A DNA stretch of 64,000 bases from CALABS01 sp050260775 (GCA_050260775.1 JBLNCP010000039.1:1-64000); one strand, 5' to 3'; counted from the stretch's first letter, positions 8,378-17,449 are shown. Numbers and translations are program-made. The notes: generated by a model from the letters alone, not told the origin.

Positions 8378-11300
8378 TTGAACGCGCCGTCGAAGCCGGA
8401 AGGGTCCGGGGAAACCCTTGCCGCGCCCGCCGCCGGTTGGGCCCACCGCTGGCGGTTGGGCATCCGCGCCAAGCTGTTGGTGGCGGTCACGGCGGTCGCG
8501 GCGACGACCATGCTCGCCAACACGCTGAGCTGGCACAGCTATTCCGAAGTCGAACGCCTACTCGCCTCGGTGACGCGGGGCAACCTGCCCTCGGTAACCA
8601 ACGCGCTCAAGCTGTCGGAGGCCACCGCCCGCCTCGCCGCCGCCGCGCCCGCCCTCGACGGGTCGAAAACGACCGGCGAGCGTCAGGCCAACCTGCTGGC
8701 GCTGCAGCAGCAGGCGCAGCGGCTCCGCTCCCTGATCGAGGTGATCTCCAACAACGCCATCGAGCCGGCACGGGTCGAGGAGTTGCGGGCGGTGATGGCT
8801 GGCATCGGCCAGAACGTCGCCCACCGCAATGCGATGGTCGAGAAGCGCCTCGACTTGGCGGAACTCATGCGCGGCCACCACCAGGAAACCGCGCTGCTGG
8901 AGGAAAACGTCCACCAGCTGCTGGAACGCAGGGTCGACGACCCCGCCCTGGGCGCGGTGATCAACGCGATGGCCTCCATCCGCCGGGCCGGCTCGGCGAC
9001 CGACCTCGACCAGGTGGACCAGTTCCGCCACGATTTCCAGGGACATGCGCGCCAGATGGCCGGGGCGGCCGAGGGCGCCGCGCGCGACCAGCAACTGCGC
9101 ACGGTGGCCCGGCGGGCCCTCGACCTGGGTACGAGCGCCCAAAACATCTTCGACGTGCGGGCCGAGCAGATCGTCACCGACGCCCGGCTGGCCTCCGCCC
9201 ATGACGAGGGCCTGGACCTGCTGGCCCGGACGACCTCGGCCGCCAATCGCCTCGTAGGGATGGCCGAGGCGGCGGCGGCCGAAAACGAGGCGAGCGCCGA
9301 GCGGGCGCTGTCGGACGGCCGGCGCATCATGCTGGTCATCGCGATCGCCACCTTCTTCGGGCCGCTGGTGTTCGTGTGGATCTATGTCGGCCGCAGCATC
9401 GTGGCGCGCATGGCCAGCGTCGCCCAATCCATGCATCGCATCGTCGCCGGCGACTACGATGCGCCCATCGTGCGAAGCGGCAACGACGAGATCACCGACA
9501 TGGCGGGGGCGCTGGTGGTCTTCCGCGACGCCATGGCCAAGCTGCGCGACAGCACCTCGGCGCTGAAGGAAAGCGAGCGGCGCCTGCGGACCATCCTCGA
9601 CACTTCACCGCTGGCGCTGGGCATCAGCCTGGCGGCCGACAACACGCTGCACTACGTCAACCCGCGCTGGTGCGAGCTCTACAACGTCCCTGAACACGAA
9701 GCGGCCGGGACGAACGCGTCGCAGTTCTACGCCGATCCCGCCGACCGCAACCGCATCGTCGAGCTGGTGCGCGAGAAGGGCTACGTCGCCGCCTACGAGA
9801 GCCGCATGCGGCGGGGCGACGGCGGCGAGTTCTGGGCGATGCTGTCGGCGGCGGCCATCGAGGTCGACGGCGAGCCCGCCGTCATCGTCTCCTCCGCCGA
9901 CATCACCCGGCGCAAGGAACAGGAATACGCGCTGTCCGACGCCAAGAAGGTCGCCGAGGAAGCCAGCCAGGCCAAGTCGCTGTTCCTCGCCACCATGAGC
10001 CACGAAATCCGCACTCCCATGAACGGGGTGCTGACCATGGCCCACCTGCTCGAGGACATGCACCTGCCGCCCGAGCAGAAGGAGATGGCGCGCGTCATCC
10101 GCGATTCGGCCTCGTCCCTGCTCACCATCATCAACGACATCCTCGACTTCTCGAAGATCGAGTCCGGCAAGCTGCAGCTCGAGACGGTGGAATTCTCCAT
10201 CGCCGACCTCACTGAGGGCGTGGCCGACCTCCTTTACCCGCGCGCCCAGGAAAAAGGCATCGGGCTGGTCACCTACATCGACCCGCGCCTGCCCGCCCAC
10301 CTGCTGGGAGATTCGGTGCGCCTCAGGCAGATCGTCACCAACCTGGCCGGCAACGCCGTCAAGTTCACCGACCGCGGCCATGTGCGAATCGCGGTCGGAC
10401 CTGCCGACCGCGGGCGGGTCCGCTTCACCGTCGCCGACACCGGCATCGGCCTCGATGCCGCCCAGCAAAGCCGGCTGTTCGAGCCGTTCATGCAGGCCGA
10501 CGCCTCGATTTCACGGCGCTACGGCGGCACCGGCCTCGGCCTCTCCATCTGCCGGCATCTGGTCGCCATGATGGGCGGAGACATCGGCGTGACCAGCGCC
10601 TGCGGCGAGGGATCGACCTTCTGGTTCGAGGTGCCGCTCGACTCCGCCGACGACACCCCGGAGGCGGTTCCCGACCTGGGAGACGTCGCGATCCTGGTGC
10701 TCGCCGAGAGCCCCATCGCCGCCGACGTCATCCGTCAGTACCTCGGCCATGCCGGCGCCCAGGTGGCGGTGGTGGCCTCCACCGACGGTGCCGTCGCCGC
10801 CGTGCGCGCCGCCACGCTGGCCGGATGGCACTACGACGTGGTGCTGATGGATGGAGCCCCGGACTTCCGGCTGCGCCTGTCGGTGGCCCGCACGCTGCTG
10901 GCCACCGCCGGCGAGCGCGCTGCCACCCGAATAATTATGCTGGTTCCCAATTCCAGCTATACCGCCGCCGCCGCCGACATCCGCGCCGCCGGCCTCGCCG
11001 ACATCATCGCCAAGCCCATCCGCCGCGCCGCCCTGTGGCGTACGGTCGGCGCCGCGGTCGGGCGCTGTCTGCCGGTCGAGAAAAAGGAAGAGGCGGACGG
11101 TCCCGACGAACAATATCAGCCGCCCTCGATCGAGGAGGCCGCCGCGGCCGGCGCCTTGATCCTGGTGGCCGAGGACAATCCCACCAACCAGGTGGTGATC
11201 CGCCGCCTGATGGAGCGCCTGGGCTACGCCATCGACCTGGTGGCCAACGGTGTCGAGGCGTGGGAGCGGATGCAGATCCGGGATTACGGCCTGCTGCTGA

Positions 11301-11941
11301 CCGACTGCCACATGCCCGAGATGGACGGCTACGAGCTCACCGCCCGGGTACGGGAGTGGGAGGAGGAGACGCTGCGGCACATGCCGATCATCGCGTTGAC
11401 CGCCGACGCCCTGGCCGGGACCGCCAGCAAATGCCAGGAGTGCGGGATGGACGCCTTCCTGGCCAAGCCCGTCGACCTGGCGCAGCTCGACGCCACCATC
11501 CGCCGCCTGCTGCCCGCTGCGGTGCAACTGCGCCGCCGCCGCCCGCTGCCCAACCGGCCGGCCGAGGCCATGCCGCAGGGCCACCCAGCCGCCCCAGCCG
11601 GCCAGCCGCCGGTGCTCGACCTTGCCCCCATGCGCGAGATCTTCGGCTCGATCGGACCGGACGCGCGGCAATTGCTCGACCTGTTCGTCGAGACCACGCG
11701 CCCCCTGGTGGGGGCATTGGCCCAGGCGCTCACCGACGACGACCTCACCGCCGCCCGCGAGGCCGCCCACGCCGCCAAGGGTGCCGGCAGCTCGGCCGGC
11801 TGCCACCGCTTCGGCCGCCTGATGGCCGAGATCGAGGCGGCCTGCGCCAGGGGCGACGCCCAAACCGCCATCGGCCTGATGGCGCCGGCGCAAGCGGCGT
11901 TCGAGGAAGCGGCAGCGGCCATCGCCGGGGTGGCGGTGTAG
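8378..11941 (+). CDS. hybrid sensor histidine kinase (HAMP-PAS-HisKA-HATPase-REC-REC-HPt)
   Basis: A 1187-residue membrane hybrid kinase. Order: TM1 at about residues 28-48, a long helical periplasmic sensor region, TM2 at about 310-335, HAMP, PAS at about 400-510, HisKA with phospho-acceptor His542 in MSHEIRTPMNG, an HATPase domain with DTGIGL and GGTGLGLSI boxes, two receiver domains and an HPt domain with His1131 in HAAKGAG. The second receiver is canonical (AEDN acidic pocket, Asp976 in LTDCHMPEMDG, Lys in AKPVD). The first keeps Asp825 but has LAESP where the acidic pair should be, so it is probably degenerate. The start is a TTG with GGGGAG about 10 bases upstream. No separate response regulator is adjacent, so phosphate must pass to an unlinked partner. 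Confidence 0.93.
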   Translation: MNAPSKPEGSGETLAAPAAGWAHRWRLGIRAKLLVAVTAVAATTMLANTLSWHSYSEVERLLASVTRGNLPSVTNALKLSEATARLAAAAPALDGSKTTGERQANLLALQQQAQRLRSLIEVISNNAIEPARVEELRAVMAGIGQNVAHRNAMVEKRLDLAELMRGHHQETALLEENVHQLLERRVDDPALGAVINAMASIRRAGSATDLDQVDQFRHDFQGHARQMAGAAEGAARDQQLRTVARRALDLGTSAQNIFDVRAEQIVTDARLASAHDEGLDLLARTTSAANRLVGMAEAAAAENEASAERALSDGRRIMLVIAIATFFGPLVFVWIYVGRSIVARMASVAQSMHRIVAGDYDAPIVRSGNDEITDMAGALVVFRDAMAKLRDSTSALKESERRLRTILDTSPLALGISLAADNTLHYVNPRWCELYNVPEHEAAGTNASQFYADPADRNRIVELVREKGYVAAYESRMRRGDGGEFWAMLSAAAIEVDGEPAVIVSSADITRRKEQEYALSDAKKVAEEASQAKSLFLATMSHEIRTPMNGVLTMAHLLEDMHLPPEQKEMARVIRDSASSLLTIINDILDFSKIESGKLQLETVEFSIADLTEGVADLLYPRAQEKGIGLVTYIDPRLPAHLLGDSVRLRQIVTNLAGNAVKFTDRGHVRIAVGPADRGRVRFTVADTGIGLDAAQQSRLFEPFMQADASISRRYGGTGLGLSICRHLVAMMGGDIGVTSACGEGSTFWFEVPLDSADDTPEAVPDLGDVAILVLAESPIAADVIRQYLGHAGAQVAVVASTDGAVAAVRAATLAGWHYDVVLMDGAPDFRLRLSVARTLLATAGERAATRIIMLVPNSSYTAAAADIRAAGLADIIAKPIRRAALWRTVGAAVGRCLPVEKKEEADGPDEQYQPPSIEEAAAAGALILVAEDNPTNQVVIRRLMERLGYAIDLVANGVEAWERMQIRDYGLLLTDCHMPEMDGYELTARVREWEEETLRHMPIIALTADALAGTASKCQECGMDAFLAKPVDLAQLDATIRRLLPAAVQLRRRRPLPNRPAEAMPQGHPAAPAGQPPVLDLAPMREIFGSIGPDARQLLDLFVETTRPLVGALAQALTDDDLTAAREAAHAAKGAGSSAGCHRFGRLMAEIEAACARGDAQTAIGLMAPAQAAFEEAAAAIAGVAV

Positions 11942-11950
11942 GGCCGGACC

Positions 11951-12160
11951 TTAGCGCGGCCCCTTCTCCATCAGCCAAAACCAGACGGCGGGATCGACGT
12001 TGGCGACCAGCCATTGCATGGTCAGCAGGATGGCCAGGCCGACAAGGACGGGGATCCACCGGCGCAGCGGCACCTTCATCAGCCGGATCACCACAATGAC
12101 CAGGGGGATGGCGAACAGCGCGAGGCTGATGGTGGCAAGGATGTCCCCCACTACCCGCAT
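11951..12160 (-). CDS. small two-helix membrane protein, unknown function
   Basis: A 69-residue protein starting at the ATG at 12160, preceded by GAGGGTGACG. A much longer open frame continues upstream but runs through the repeat block and is not gene-like. Two hydrophobic helices are visible (about residues 8-25, ILATISLALFAIPLVIVV, and 36-53, IPVLVGLAILLTMQW), separated by a short basic loop (RLMKVPLRRW). The C-terminus is WFWLMEKGPR. I do not recognise a family. It converges on the hybrid kinase with 9 bases between stops and lies 292 bases downstream of der on the same strand, so it may be transcribed separately. Confidence 0.65.
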   Translation of the reverse strand: MRVVGDILATISLALFAIPLVIVVIRLMKVPLRRWIPVLVGLAILLTMQWLVANVDPAVWFWLMEKGPR

Positions 12161-12257
12161 CGTCACCCTCGCCGTCGCATCGACCTGCTGCTGACGATTG
12201 GGTCGGGCGTGCGTCGGCACAAGCTGGGCGGAGGACAGCCCGTCGGCGGACAGAGGC

Positions 12258-12426
12258 CCCCACCCCAGCCCTCCCCCAGCAAGGCTGAGGGAGGGGGAAC
12301 TAGCGACTTCCTCCCCCAGCAAGGCTGAGGGAGGGGGAACTAGCGACTTCCTCCCCCAGCGGAGCTGAGGGAGAAGGAATACGCGCCTCCCTCCCCTGCC
12401 GCAGGCGGGGGAGGGTCGGGGTGGGG
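12258..12426. repeat. composite palindromic repeat with internal 40-bp tandem repeat (family A, copy 2)
   Basis: Between der and the small membrane protein. The outer arms, 12258-12277 and 12407-12426, are complementary over 20 bases with two mismatches. Inside are two identical 40-base units (12271-12310 and 12311-12350) and a decayed third (12351-12380), each holding its own short CTCCCCC/GGGGGAG hairpin. No unique spacers separate the units, so this is not a CRISPR. It resembles the short palindromic repeats scattered through alphaproteobacterial genomes and could terminate or stabilise der mRNA. Confidence 0.85.
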
Positions 12427-12452
12427 GCATTGGCTGGTGGGCCCGGAGGCCC

Positions 12453-13856
12453 TCAGTCCTTGTTGGCGTAAGGGTTGCGGCCGCCTCGGACATAGAGGCG
12501 GATGGGGACGCCGGCCAGCTTGAAGACGTCGCGCAGGCCGTTGACCAGGTAGCGGGTGTAGGATTCGGGCAGCTCTTCCGGCTTCGATACGAAGATGATG
12601 AAGGTCGGCGGCCGCGCCTTGGCCTGGGTCATGTAGCGGATCTTGATGCGCCGCCCGCCCTGGAGCGCCGGCGGCGGGTGGTGGGCGATCACCTCTTCCA
12701 GCCAGCGGTTGAGCTGGGCGGTGGGGATGCGGCGGTTCCACACCGCGTGAACGTCCTGAACCTCGTCCATCAGGCGGTCGAGGCCGCGGCCGGTCAGCGC
12801 CGAGAGGGTCACGGTGGGCAGGCCGCGTACCTGCGGCAGCGAGGTTTCCAGCCGGTCCTTGAGGCGCTTGAGCGCCTCCTGCGGGTTGTCGACCGCGTCC
12901 CACTTGTTGACGGCAATCACCAGGGCGCGGCCCTCGTCGGCCACCATGCGGGCGATGGTGAGGTCCTGCTTGTCGAGGATCTGCGAGGAATCGAGCACCA
13001 GCACCACCACCTCGGCCATGCGGATGGCTTCGAGCGTGTTGGCGACCGACAGCTTCTCGATGGGATTCTCGACATTGGCCTTCTTGCGCAGGCCGGCGGT
13101 GTCGACCAGGCGGATGCGGCGGCCGCGGTGCTCCCACTCGGAGGAGACGGCGTCGCGGGTCAGCCCGGCCTCGGGGCCGGTGAGCATGCGCTCCTCGCCG
13201 AGCAGGCGGTTGACCAGGGTCGACTTGCCGACGTTGGGGCGGCCGACGATGACCAGTTGCAGCGGACGCTCGGGTTCCGGCTCGGGCTCGATTCCCTCCT
13301 CCTCGACGATCTCGTCGGGGAAGGGCTCCTCCTCCTCATCCTCGTCGTCCAGGGCGCCGGCGGCGCGAGCGTAAGGCAGCAGCGCGTCGAACAGCTCGGC
13401 CATGCCTTCGCCGTGCTCGGCCGACACCGGCACCGGTTCGCCGAGGCCCAGGCCGTAGGCCTCGTAAAGGCCCGGCTCGCCCGCCTTGCCCTCGCACTTG
13501 TTGGCCACCAGGATCACCGGCGTCTTCTGGCGGCGCAGATGGTCCGCGAAGTGGCGATCCAGCGGGGTGATGCCCGCCCGGGAATCGATCAGCAGCAGGG
13601 CGACGTCGGCGTCCCCTACCGCGCGGTCGGTCTGCTGGCGCATGCGCGCCTCGACGCTGTCGCCGCCGGCATCCTCGAAGCCGGCGGTGTCGATGACCTG
13701 GAAGTCGACGCCAAGCAGGGTGGCCGCGCCCTCGCGGCGATCGCGGGTGACGCCGGGCAGATCGTGCACGATCGCCAGCCGCCGGCCAACCAGACGGTTG
13801 AAAAGGGTGGATTTGCCGACATTGGGCCGGCCGACGATGGCAACGGTGAAGGGCAT
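12453..13856 (-). CDS. der: ribosome biogenesis GTPase Der (EngA)
   Basis: A 467-residue tandem GTPase needed for maturation of the 50S ribosomal subunit. Two full G domains are visible: P-loop GRPNVGKST at residues 9-17 with switch DTAGF and NKCEG, and a second GRPNVGKST at about 205-213 with DTAGL and NKWD. An acidic linker (DDEDEEEEPFPDEIVEEEG, about 170-188) joins them and a KH-like domain ends the protein. It begins 4 bases after the bamB stop and is the last gene of the minus-strand run with yfgM-like and bamB, an order conserved in many proteobacteria. Length is normal for the family. Confidence 0.98.
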   Translation of the reverse strand: MPFTVAIVGRPNVGKSTLFNRLVGRRLAIVHDLPGVTRDRREGAATLLGVDFQVIDTAGFEDAGGDSVEARMRQQTDRAVGDADVALLLIDSRAGITPLDRHFADHLRRQKTPVILVANKCEGKAGEPGLYEAYGLGLGEPVPVSAEHGEGMAELFDALLPYARAAGALDDEDEEEEPFPDEIVEEEGIEPEPEPERPLQLVIVGRPNVGKSTLVNRLLGEERMLTGPEAGLTRDAVSSEWEHRGRRIRLVDTAGLRKKANVENPIEKLSVANTLEAIRMAEVVVLVLDSSQILDKQDLTIARMVADEGRALVIAVNKWDAVDNPQEALKRLKDRLETSLPQVRGLPTVTLSALTGRGLDRLMDEVQDVHAVWNRRIPTAQLNRWLEEVIAHHPPPALQGGRRIKIRYMTQAKARPPTFIIFVSKPEELPESYTRYLVNGLRDVFKLAGVPIRLYVRGGRNPYANKD

Positions 13857-13860
13857 GGGC

Positions 13861-15192
13861 CTACCTGAACGCGACGAGATCGGCGTCGTTGGTCAGCAGA
13901 TACATGGTGCGATTGGCGATCAGCGGCTGCAAGGTCACACCATCGGAAATGTCGATCTGCCCGAGCAACTCGCCGGTATAGGGCGACAGCGACACCAACT
14001 TGCCATGCGACCCGCCGACGATCAGGCGATCGGAGGCCAGCACCGGGCCGGCCCACACGACCCGGCCTTCACGCGCCTTCTCGTCCTTCCACACCCGCAG
14101 CGGGGTAATCCAGACGACGCGGCCGGTCTTGCCCTCGAGCGCCACCACCTCGTTGTTGTTGGTGACCAGATACAGATAGTCGCCGGCCACCCACGGCGTC
14201 TGCAGGCCGCCGATCTCGCGCTCCCACAGGCGCCGGCCCGAGCGCAGGTCGATGGCGACCAGCATGTCGGCGTGGCCGATGGCATAGACACGGCCGCGAT
14301 CGACCACCGGCAGGCCGCGGATGTCCATCAGCGAGGCGACGCCGTCGGTGCGGCGCACCATCGCCAGGGAATCCTGCCACAGCACGGCGCCGTTCTCGAC
14401 GCGGAGTGCGAACAATTCGCCCGAGGAATAGGGCACCACCACCACATTGCCGTCCACGGCGGGGCTCGATCCCGCCAACAGGCTGGCCGTCTCGCTGATG
14501 CCCTGATGGGTCCACAGGGTCGAGCCATCCTCGGCCGAGAGCGCGTGGGTCTGGTTGTCGACGGTGACGACGAACACGCGGCCGGCCCGCACGGTGGGCG
14601 CGCCGCGCATGGGGCCCGACAGGGTCTGGCGCCACAGGATCTTGCCGCTGTCGGCGGCCAGGGCCACCACCTGGGCGAGACCGGTCGAGGCGAAGACGAC
14701 TCCGTCCTCGTAGGCGAGGCCACCGCCGCTCGCGGTGCCGTCCTCGTCCTTGGGGGTGAGGTCGACATGCCACAGGGTGCTGCCGGTCTTGGCGTCGACG
14801 GCATAGACCTCCGCTTCGGAATCCATGCTGAATACCTTGCCGCCGGCGACCACCGGCTGCGCCAGCAGGCGGGCCCGGTTGCCGGCGCCGGTGCCGACAC
14901 CGGTGCGCCAGACGCGCTCCAGCTTGTCGCCGACCTCCATGTGGTGCATGGCATGGTTGGCGTAGCCACCGGCCTGCGGCCAATCCTCGTTGGCTTCGGG
15001 CGGCGGCAGGCGGATCTCGCCGCCGGCGCCCTTGACCTCGGGTTCCAGCATCTTGTCGCGCGTCAGCACCGAAATGCGCTTGCCCGGCAGCGGCGGCGGA
15101 GCTCCGTCGCCCCACCAGGAGCAGCCGGACATGGCCAGCGCGACGGGGGCCAGCGCGACCAGGGCCAGCCAGGCATTACGGCGCAGCGTCAT
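13861..15192 (-). CDS. bamB: outer membrane protein assembly factor BamB (PQQ-repeat lipoprotein)
   Basis: A 443-residue lipoprotein. The signal sequence ends in the lipobox LAMSGC (lipidation at Cys24). The rest is an eight-bladed PQQ-type beta-propeller, with repeated patterns such as YAVDAKTGSTLWH, VALAADSGKILWRQ, HALSAEDGSTLW, ALRVENGAVLWQ and VALEGKTGRVVW. BamB is a periplasmic accessory of the Bam complex that inserts outer-membrane beta-barrels. It lies 14 bases after the YfgM-like gene and 4 bases before der, the standard arrangement, which strongly supports BamB over a PQQ dehydrogenase. Confidence 0.95.
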   Translation of the reverse strand: MTLRRNAWLALVALAPVALAMSGCSWWGDGAPPPLPGKRISVLTRDKMLEPEVKGAGGEIRLPPPEANEDWPQAGGYANHAMHHMEVGDKLERVWRTGVGTGAGNRARLLAQPVVAGGKVFSMDSEAEVYAVDAKTGSTLWHVDLTPKDEDGTASGGGLAYEDGVVFASTGLAQVVALAADSGKILWRQTLSGPMRGAPTVRAGRVFVVTVDNQTHALSAEDGSTLWTHQGISETASLLAGSSPAVDGNVVVVPYSSGELFALRVENGAVLWQDSLAMVRRTDGVASLMDIRGLPVVDRGRVYAIGHADMLVAIDLRSGRRLWEREIGGLQTPWVAGDYLYLVTNNNEVVALEGKTGRVVWITPLRVWKDEKAREGRVVWAGPVLASDRLIVGGSHGKLVSLSPYTGELLGQIDISDGVTLQPLIANRTMYLLTNDADLVAFR

Positions 15193-15206
15193 TTCGGTGG
15201 CTCTCC

Positions 15207-15887
15207 TCAGCCCTTGGCCTTGCCGCCCAGGGCGGCAAGCATCTCGGCGGCGCGAGCCCGCACGCCCTGGGGCGCGGCGGCGTCGTCGGCGAGCTTGCGG
15301 AACAGTTCGGTGGCCTTGGCGTCGTCACCGGTCTTGAGCGCCGCCACCGCGATGACCTCGCGGGCGGAGTGGCGCCACGGGCTCGATTCGGCCGCCAGCG
15401 GTTCGACCGACTTGGCGATCTGGCCGGCGTCGCCGCTATCGAGCTTCAGATAGGCGGCCTTGAGCCGGGCGAGGTCGCGGTAGGGCGCGTCGGCGCTGCC
15501 GGCTGCGATCGCCTCGTAGATCCCGACCGCGGCGGCGGTGTCGCCCGCCTGCTGCTTGACCTGGGCACGCTGGAGGTCGGCGAGCACGCGGTAGCCCGAA
15601 GCGCCGTCCGTCGCGATCTTGCTCAGGGACTGGAAGGCCTCGTCGCGCTTGCCCTGCTCGACCAAGCGCATCGCCGCCTGGTAGCCGCGGCTCGCCTCCT
15701 GGCGCTGGGTGGTCTGCCACGCGGTCCATCCCTGCCAGCCGGCCACGGCGACGACGAGCGAAACCGCGGCCGCCATGATGGCATTGCCGTGGCGCGACCA
15801 CAGATCCTTCATCTGGTCTTGGCGCAGCTCCTCGTCCACCTCCTTGATCAGAAGGTCGGCGGCGGCGTCATCTTGCTTGTGGGTCAA
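15207..15887 (-). CDS. YfgM-like tetratricopeptide repeat membrane protein
   Basis: A 226-residue protein: a cytoplasmic acidic N-terminus, one membrane helix at about residues 35-55 (AIMAAAVSLVVAVAGWQGWTA) and a periplasmic TPR domain. This is the YfgM/DUF2133 architecture; YfgM is an accessory of the SecYEG translocon that works with periplasmic chaperones. The best start is a TTG at 15887, giving MTHKQDDAAADLLIKEVDEEL, because GGAG lies 6 bases upstream and no ATG or GTG in this frame has a ribosome site. The open frame reaches much further upstream without coding character. Position directly before bamB-der supports the assignment. Confidence 0.87.
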   Translation of the reverse strand: MTHKQDDAAADLLIKEVDEELRQDQMKDLWSRHGNAIMAAAVSLVVAVAGWQGWTAWQTTQRQEASRGYQAAMRLVEQGKRDEAFQSLSKIATDGASGYRVLADLQRAQVKQQAGDTAAAVGIYEAIAAGSADAPYRDLARLKAAYLKLDSGDAGQIAKSVEPLAAESSPWRHSAREVIAVAALKTGDDAKATELFRKLADDAAAPQGVRARAAEMLAALGGKAKG

Positions 15888-15960
15888 AGGCGTCTCCAAA
15901 GCCGAAAACCGCGCGTAACATAGTCCGTGGGAGCGGCGTTGGCAAACCCGGCGTGGTGGG

Positions 15961-16518
15961 TTACGCCCCGTCGCGCCACTTGATGCTGCACCCCATGGAC
16001 GGCACCTGATCGGCGGGCCCGCGGCCGGTTCCGGCGACCTCGCGCATGGCCTCGAACAGTTCGCGCCGCGTATCCGCCGGCCCAGCCTCGCGGCGGGACG
16101 CGTCGAGGCGGCCGCGGTACTGCAGGCCGAGGCCGGCATCGAAGCCGAAGAAATCCGGGGTGCACACCGCCCCGTAGGCCCGCGCCACCGCCTGCGACTC
16201 GTCATAGAGGTAGGGGAAGGTGAAACCGTGGCGCGCGGCGAATTCCTTCATGTTCTCGAACGAATCCTCGGGATATTGCGCCGTGTCATTGGACATCACC
16301 GCCGCAACGCCGATCCCCAGCGCCTGCAGCTCGCGCACGTCGCGGACCAGGCGATCGACCACCGCCTTCACGTACGGGCAGTGGTTGCAGATGAACATCA
16401 CCAGCGTGCCCTTGGGTCCGCGCACATCGGCCAAGGCCCATTGGCGGCCGTCGATGCCGGGAAGGGCAAAGTCGGGAGCCTGCCAACCGAAATCGCAGAT
16501 CGGGGTCTCCACCGCCAT
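15961..16518 (-). CDS. thioredoxin-like (AhpC/TSA) family protein
   Basis: A 185-residue thioredoxin-fold protein. After APDFALPGIDGRQWALADV comes a redox-type motif, FICNHCPYV, with Cys44 and Cys47, where classical thioredoxins have CGPC; the CNHCPYV form marks the subfamily usually annotated 'thioredoxin family protein'. No signal peptide, so cytoplasmic. The ATG at 16518 has GGAGAAGG upstream; a longer frame to 16812 overlaps the divergent lipoprotein gene and is rejected. It precedes the yfgM-like gene by 73 bases on the same strand and may be cotranscribed. The substrate is unknown; a peroxide or thiol-redox role is inferred. Confidence 0.88.
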   Translation of the reverse strand: MAVETPICDFGWQAPDFALPGIDGRQWALADVRGPKGTLVMFICNHCPYVKAVVDRLVRDVRELQALGIGVAAVMSNDTAQYPEDSFENMKEFAARHGFTFPYLYDESQAVARAYGAVCTPDFFGFDAGLGLQYRGRLDASRREAGPADTRRELFEAMREVAGTGRGPADQVPSMGCSIKWRDGA

Positions 16519-16624
16519 GGGCCTTCTCCAATCGATGCGCGCCGCCACCCGAACGCAGAATGCAATTGATTCCGCATCCTCAGTTGGATGAGAATATACG
16601 TTATCGGTAGAAGGGGTCATAGAA
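16519..16624. promoter_or_regulatory. divergent promoter region, AT-rich
   Basis: A 106-base gap between divergently read genes. Its centre (about 16564-16606) is markedly AT-rich for this genome and contains TATACG and TTATCG on plus and TATATT on minus. No well-spaced -35 box can be fixed for either direction, so exact promoters are not assigned. Confidence 0.35.
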
Positions 16625-17005
16625 ATGACTTGGCGCTTCGCCCCCCTGGCAGGAATCCTGCTATTGACCGGGTGCATGTGGGTCGACCACGAAGTCGGGT
16701 TCGATGGCGGCGTGATGCCGCCGAACGCCGGGGCCGCCCTGGTGAACCTTGAGGTCGTCTCGCTGGTGAATACCCGCAAGACGCTGACGGACCATGTGGC
16801 CACTTGGGCCACCGGACGCGACTGCTCGACTCCCCGCGCCGAGCGCGAGGGCGTCTGGTGCGTCGACTGGCCGGCGCCGCCGCCGCCGCCGGCGCAGGTG
16901 TATTGCTATTCGTCGCTGGGTCGGCCGAGCTGCTACACCCAGCCCTATAACGAAGGCAACGACCGCCTGATCGGCTTCGTCCCGGCTCCCACGCCCATCC
17001 GCTGA
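16625..17005 (+). CDS. small conserved lipoprotein
   Basis: A 126-residue exported protein. A short signal peptide ends in a lipobox, LLLTGC (Cys17), so the mature protein should be lipid-anchored. A conserved-looking core, VSLVNTRKTLTDHVATWATGRDCS, is followed by Cys-containing segments (GVWCVDWP, VYCYSSLGRPSCYT) with a five-proline run between them. From memory similar small lipoproteins with the KTLxDH...TGxDCS signature occur in Rhodospirillales and relatives; no function is known. Start ATG at 16625, downstream of AAGGGG. The Cys content suggests disulfides in the periplasm. Confidence 0.8.
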   Translation: MTWRFAPLAGILLLTGCMWVDHEVGFDGGVMPPNAGAALVNLEVVSLVNTRKTLTDHVATWATGRDCSTPRAEREGVWCVDWPAPPPPPAQVYCYSSLGRPSCYTQPYNEGNDRLIGFVPAPTPIR

Positions 17006-17098
17006 CCGGCGTATCGCTTTCGCACGCGACCTCCTCCCGCCAAGAGGCTGGACCTGGGCTTGGCGCCTGTTCAACAATGGGCCCAGACCTGCCGGGCA

Positions 17099-17449
17099 AT
17101 GTCGATGGCGAAACTCATCCGCTTGGCCGAACACCGGACGAAGCCCGCCTTCGTCCACTTCAACCGGACCGAGCTGACCCTGCTGCTGAACCTGTACGCC
17201 CGCCGCGTCGCGGGCGGCGAATGGCGTGACTACGCCATCGACCAGGGGCCGGAGCGCGCGGTGTTTGCCATCTACCGCCACACCCTGGAACAGCCGCTGT
17301 TCACCATCACCAAGCTGGGGCCCGAGGCGGCGGCGCGGTCGCGCGGCGGCGACTTCATCGTTGCCGCCGGCGACCGGCAACTGGCGCGGTCGGGCTCGCT
17401 GTCCGAGGCCTTGCGGGCGTTCGACCACAAGCCCCGCCGGGTGGTGTGA
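17099..17449 (+). CDS. DUF2794 domain protein
   Basis: A 116-residue cytoplasmic protein. The core FNRTELTLLLNLYARRVAGGEWRDYAIDQG, followed by AVFAIYRHTLEQPLFTITKLGP, is the DUF2794 signature, a short family largely restricted to alphaproteobacteria and without assigned function. The start is uncertain: ATG at 17099 (MSMAKLIRL) or ATG at 17105 (MAKLIRL) both fit, and a TTG at 17060 opens the frame further; none has a strong ribosome site. No operon partner is evident: the lipoprotein gene ends about 95 bases upstream and glgP converges from downstream. Confidence 0.85.
   Translation: MSMAKLIRLAEHRTKPAFVHFNRTELTLLLNLYARRVAGGEWRDYAIDQGPERAVFAIYRHTLEQPLFTITKLGPEAAARSRGGDFIVAAGDRQLARSGSLSEALRAFDHKPRRVV

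Noticed and set aside
12271..12380. CRISPR-like tandem repeats
   Set aside because: The 40-base units abut each other without unique spacers, are internally palindromic, and no cas genes are present.
12161..12493. Upstream extension of the small membrane protein to 180 codons
   Set aside because: The extension runs through the repeat block and into the 3' end of der in another frame. The ATG at 12160 has a clear ribosome site.
16519..16812. N-terminal extension of the thioredoxin-like protein to 283 codons
   Set aside because: It would overlap the divergent lipoprotein gene by nearly 190 bases. The ATG at 16518 has GGAGAAGG upstream and gives the normal family length.
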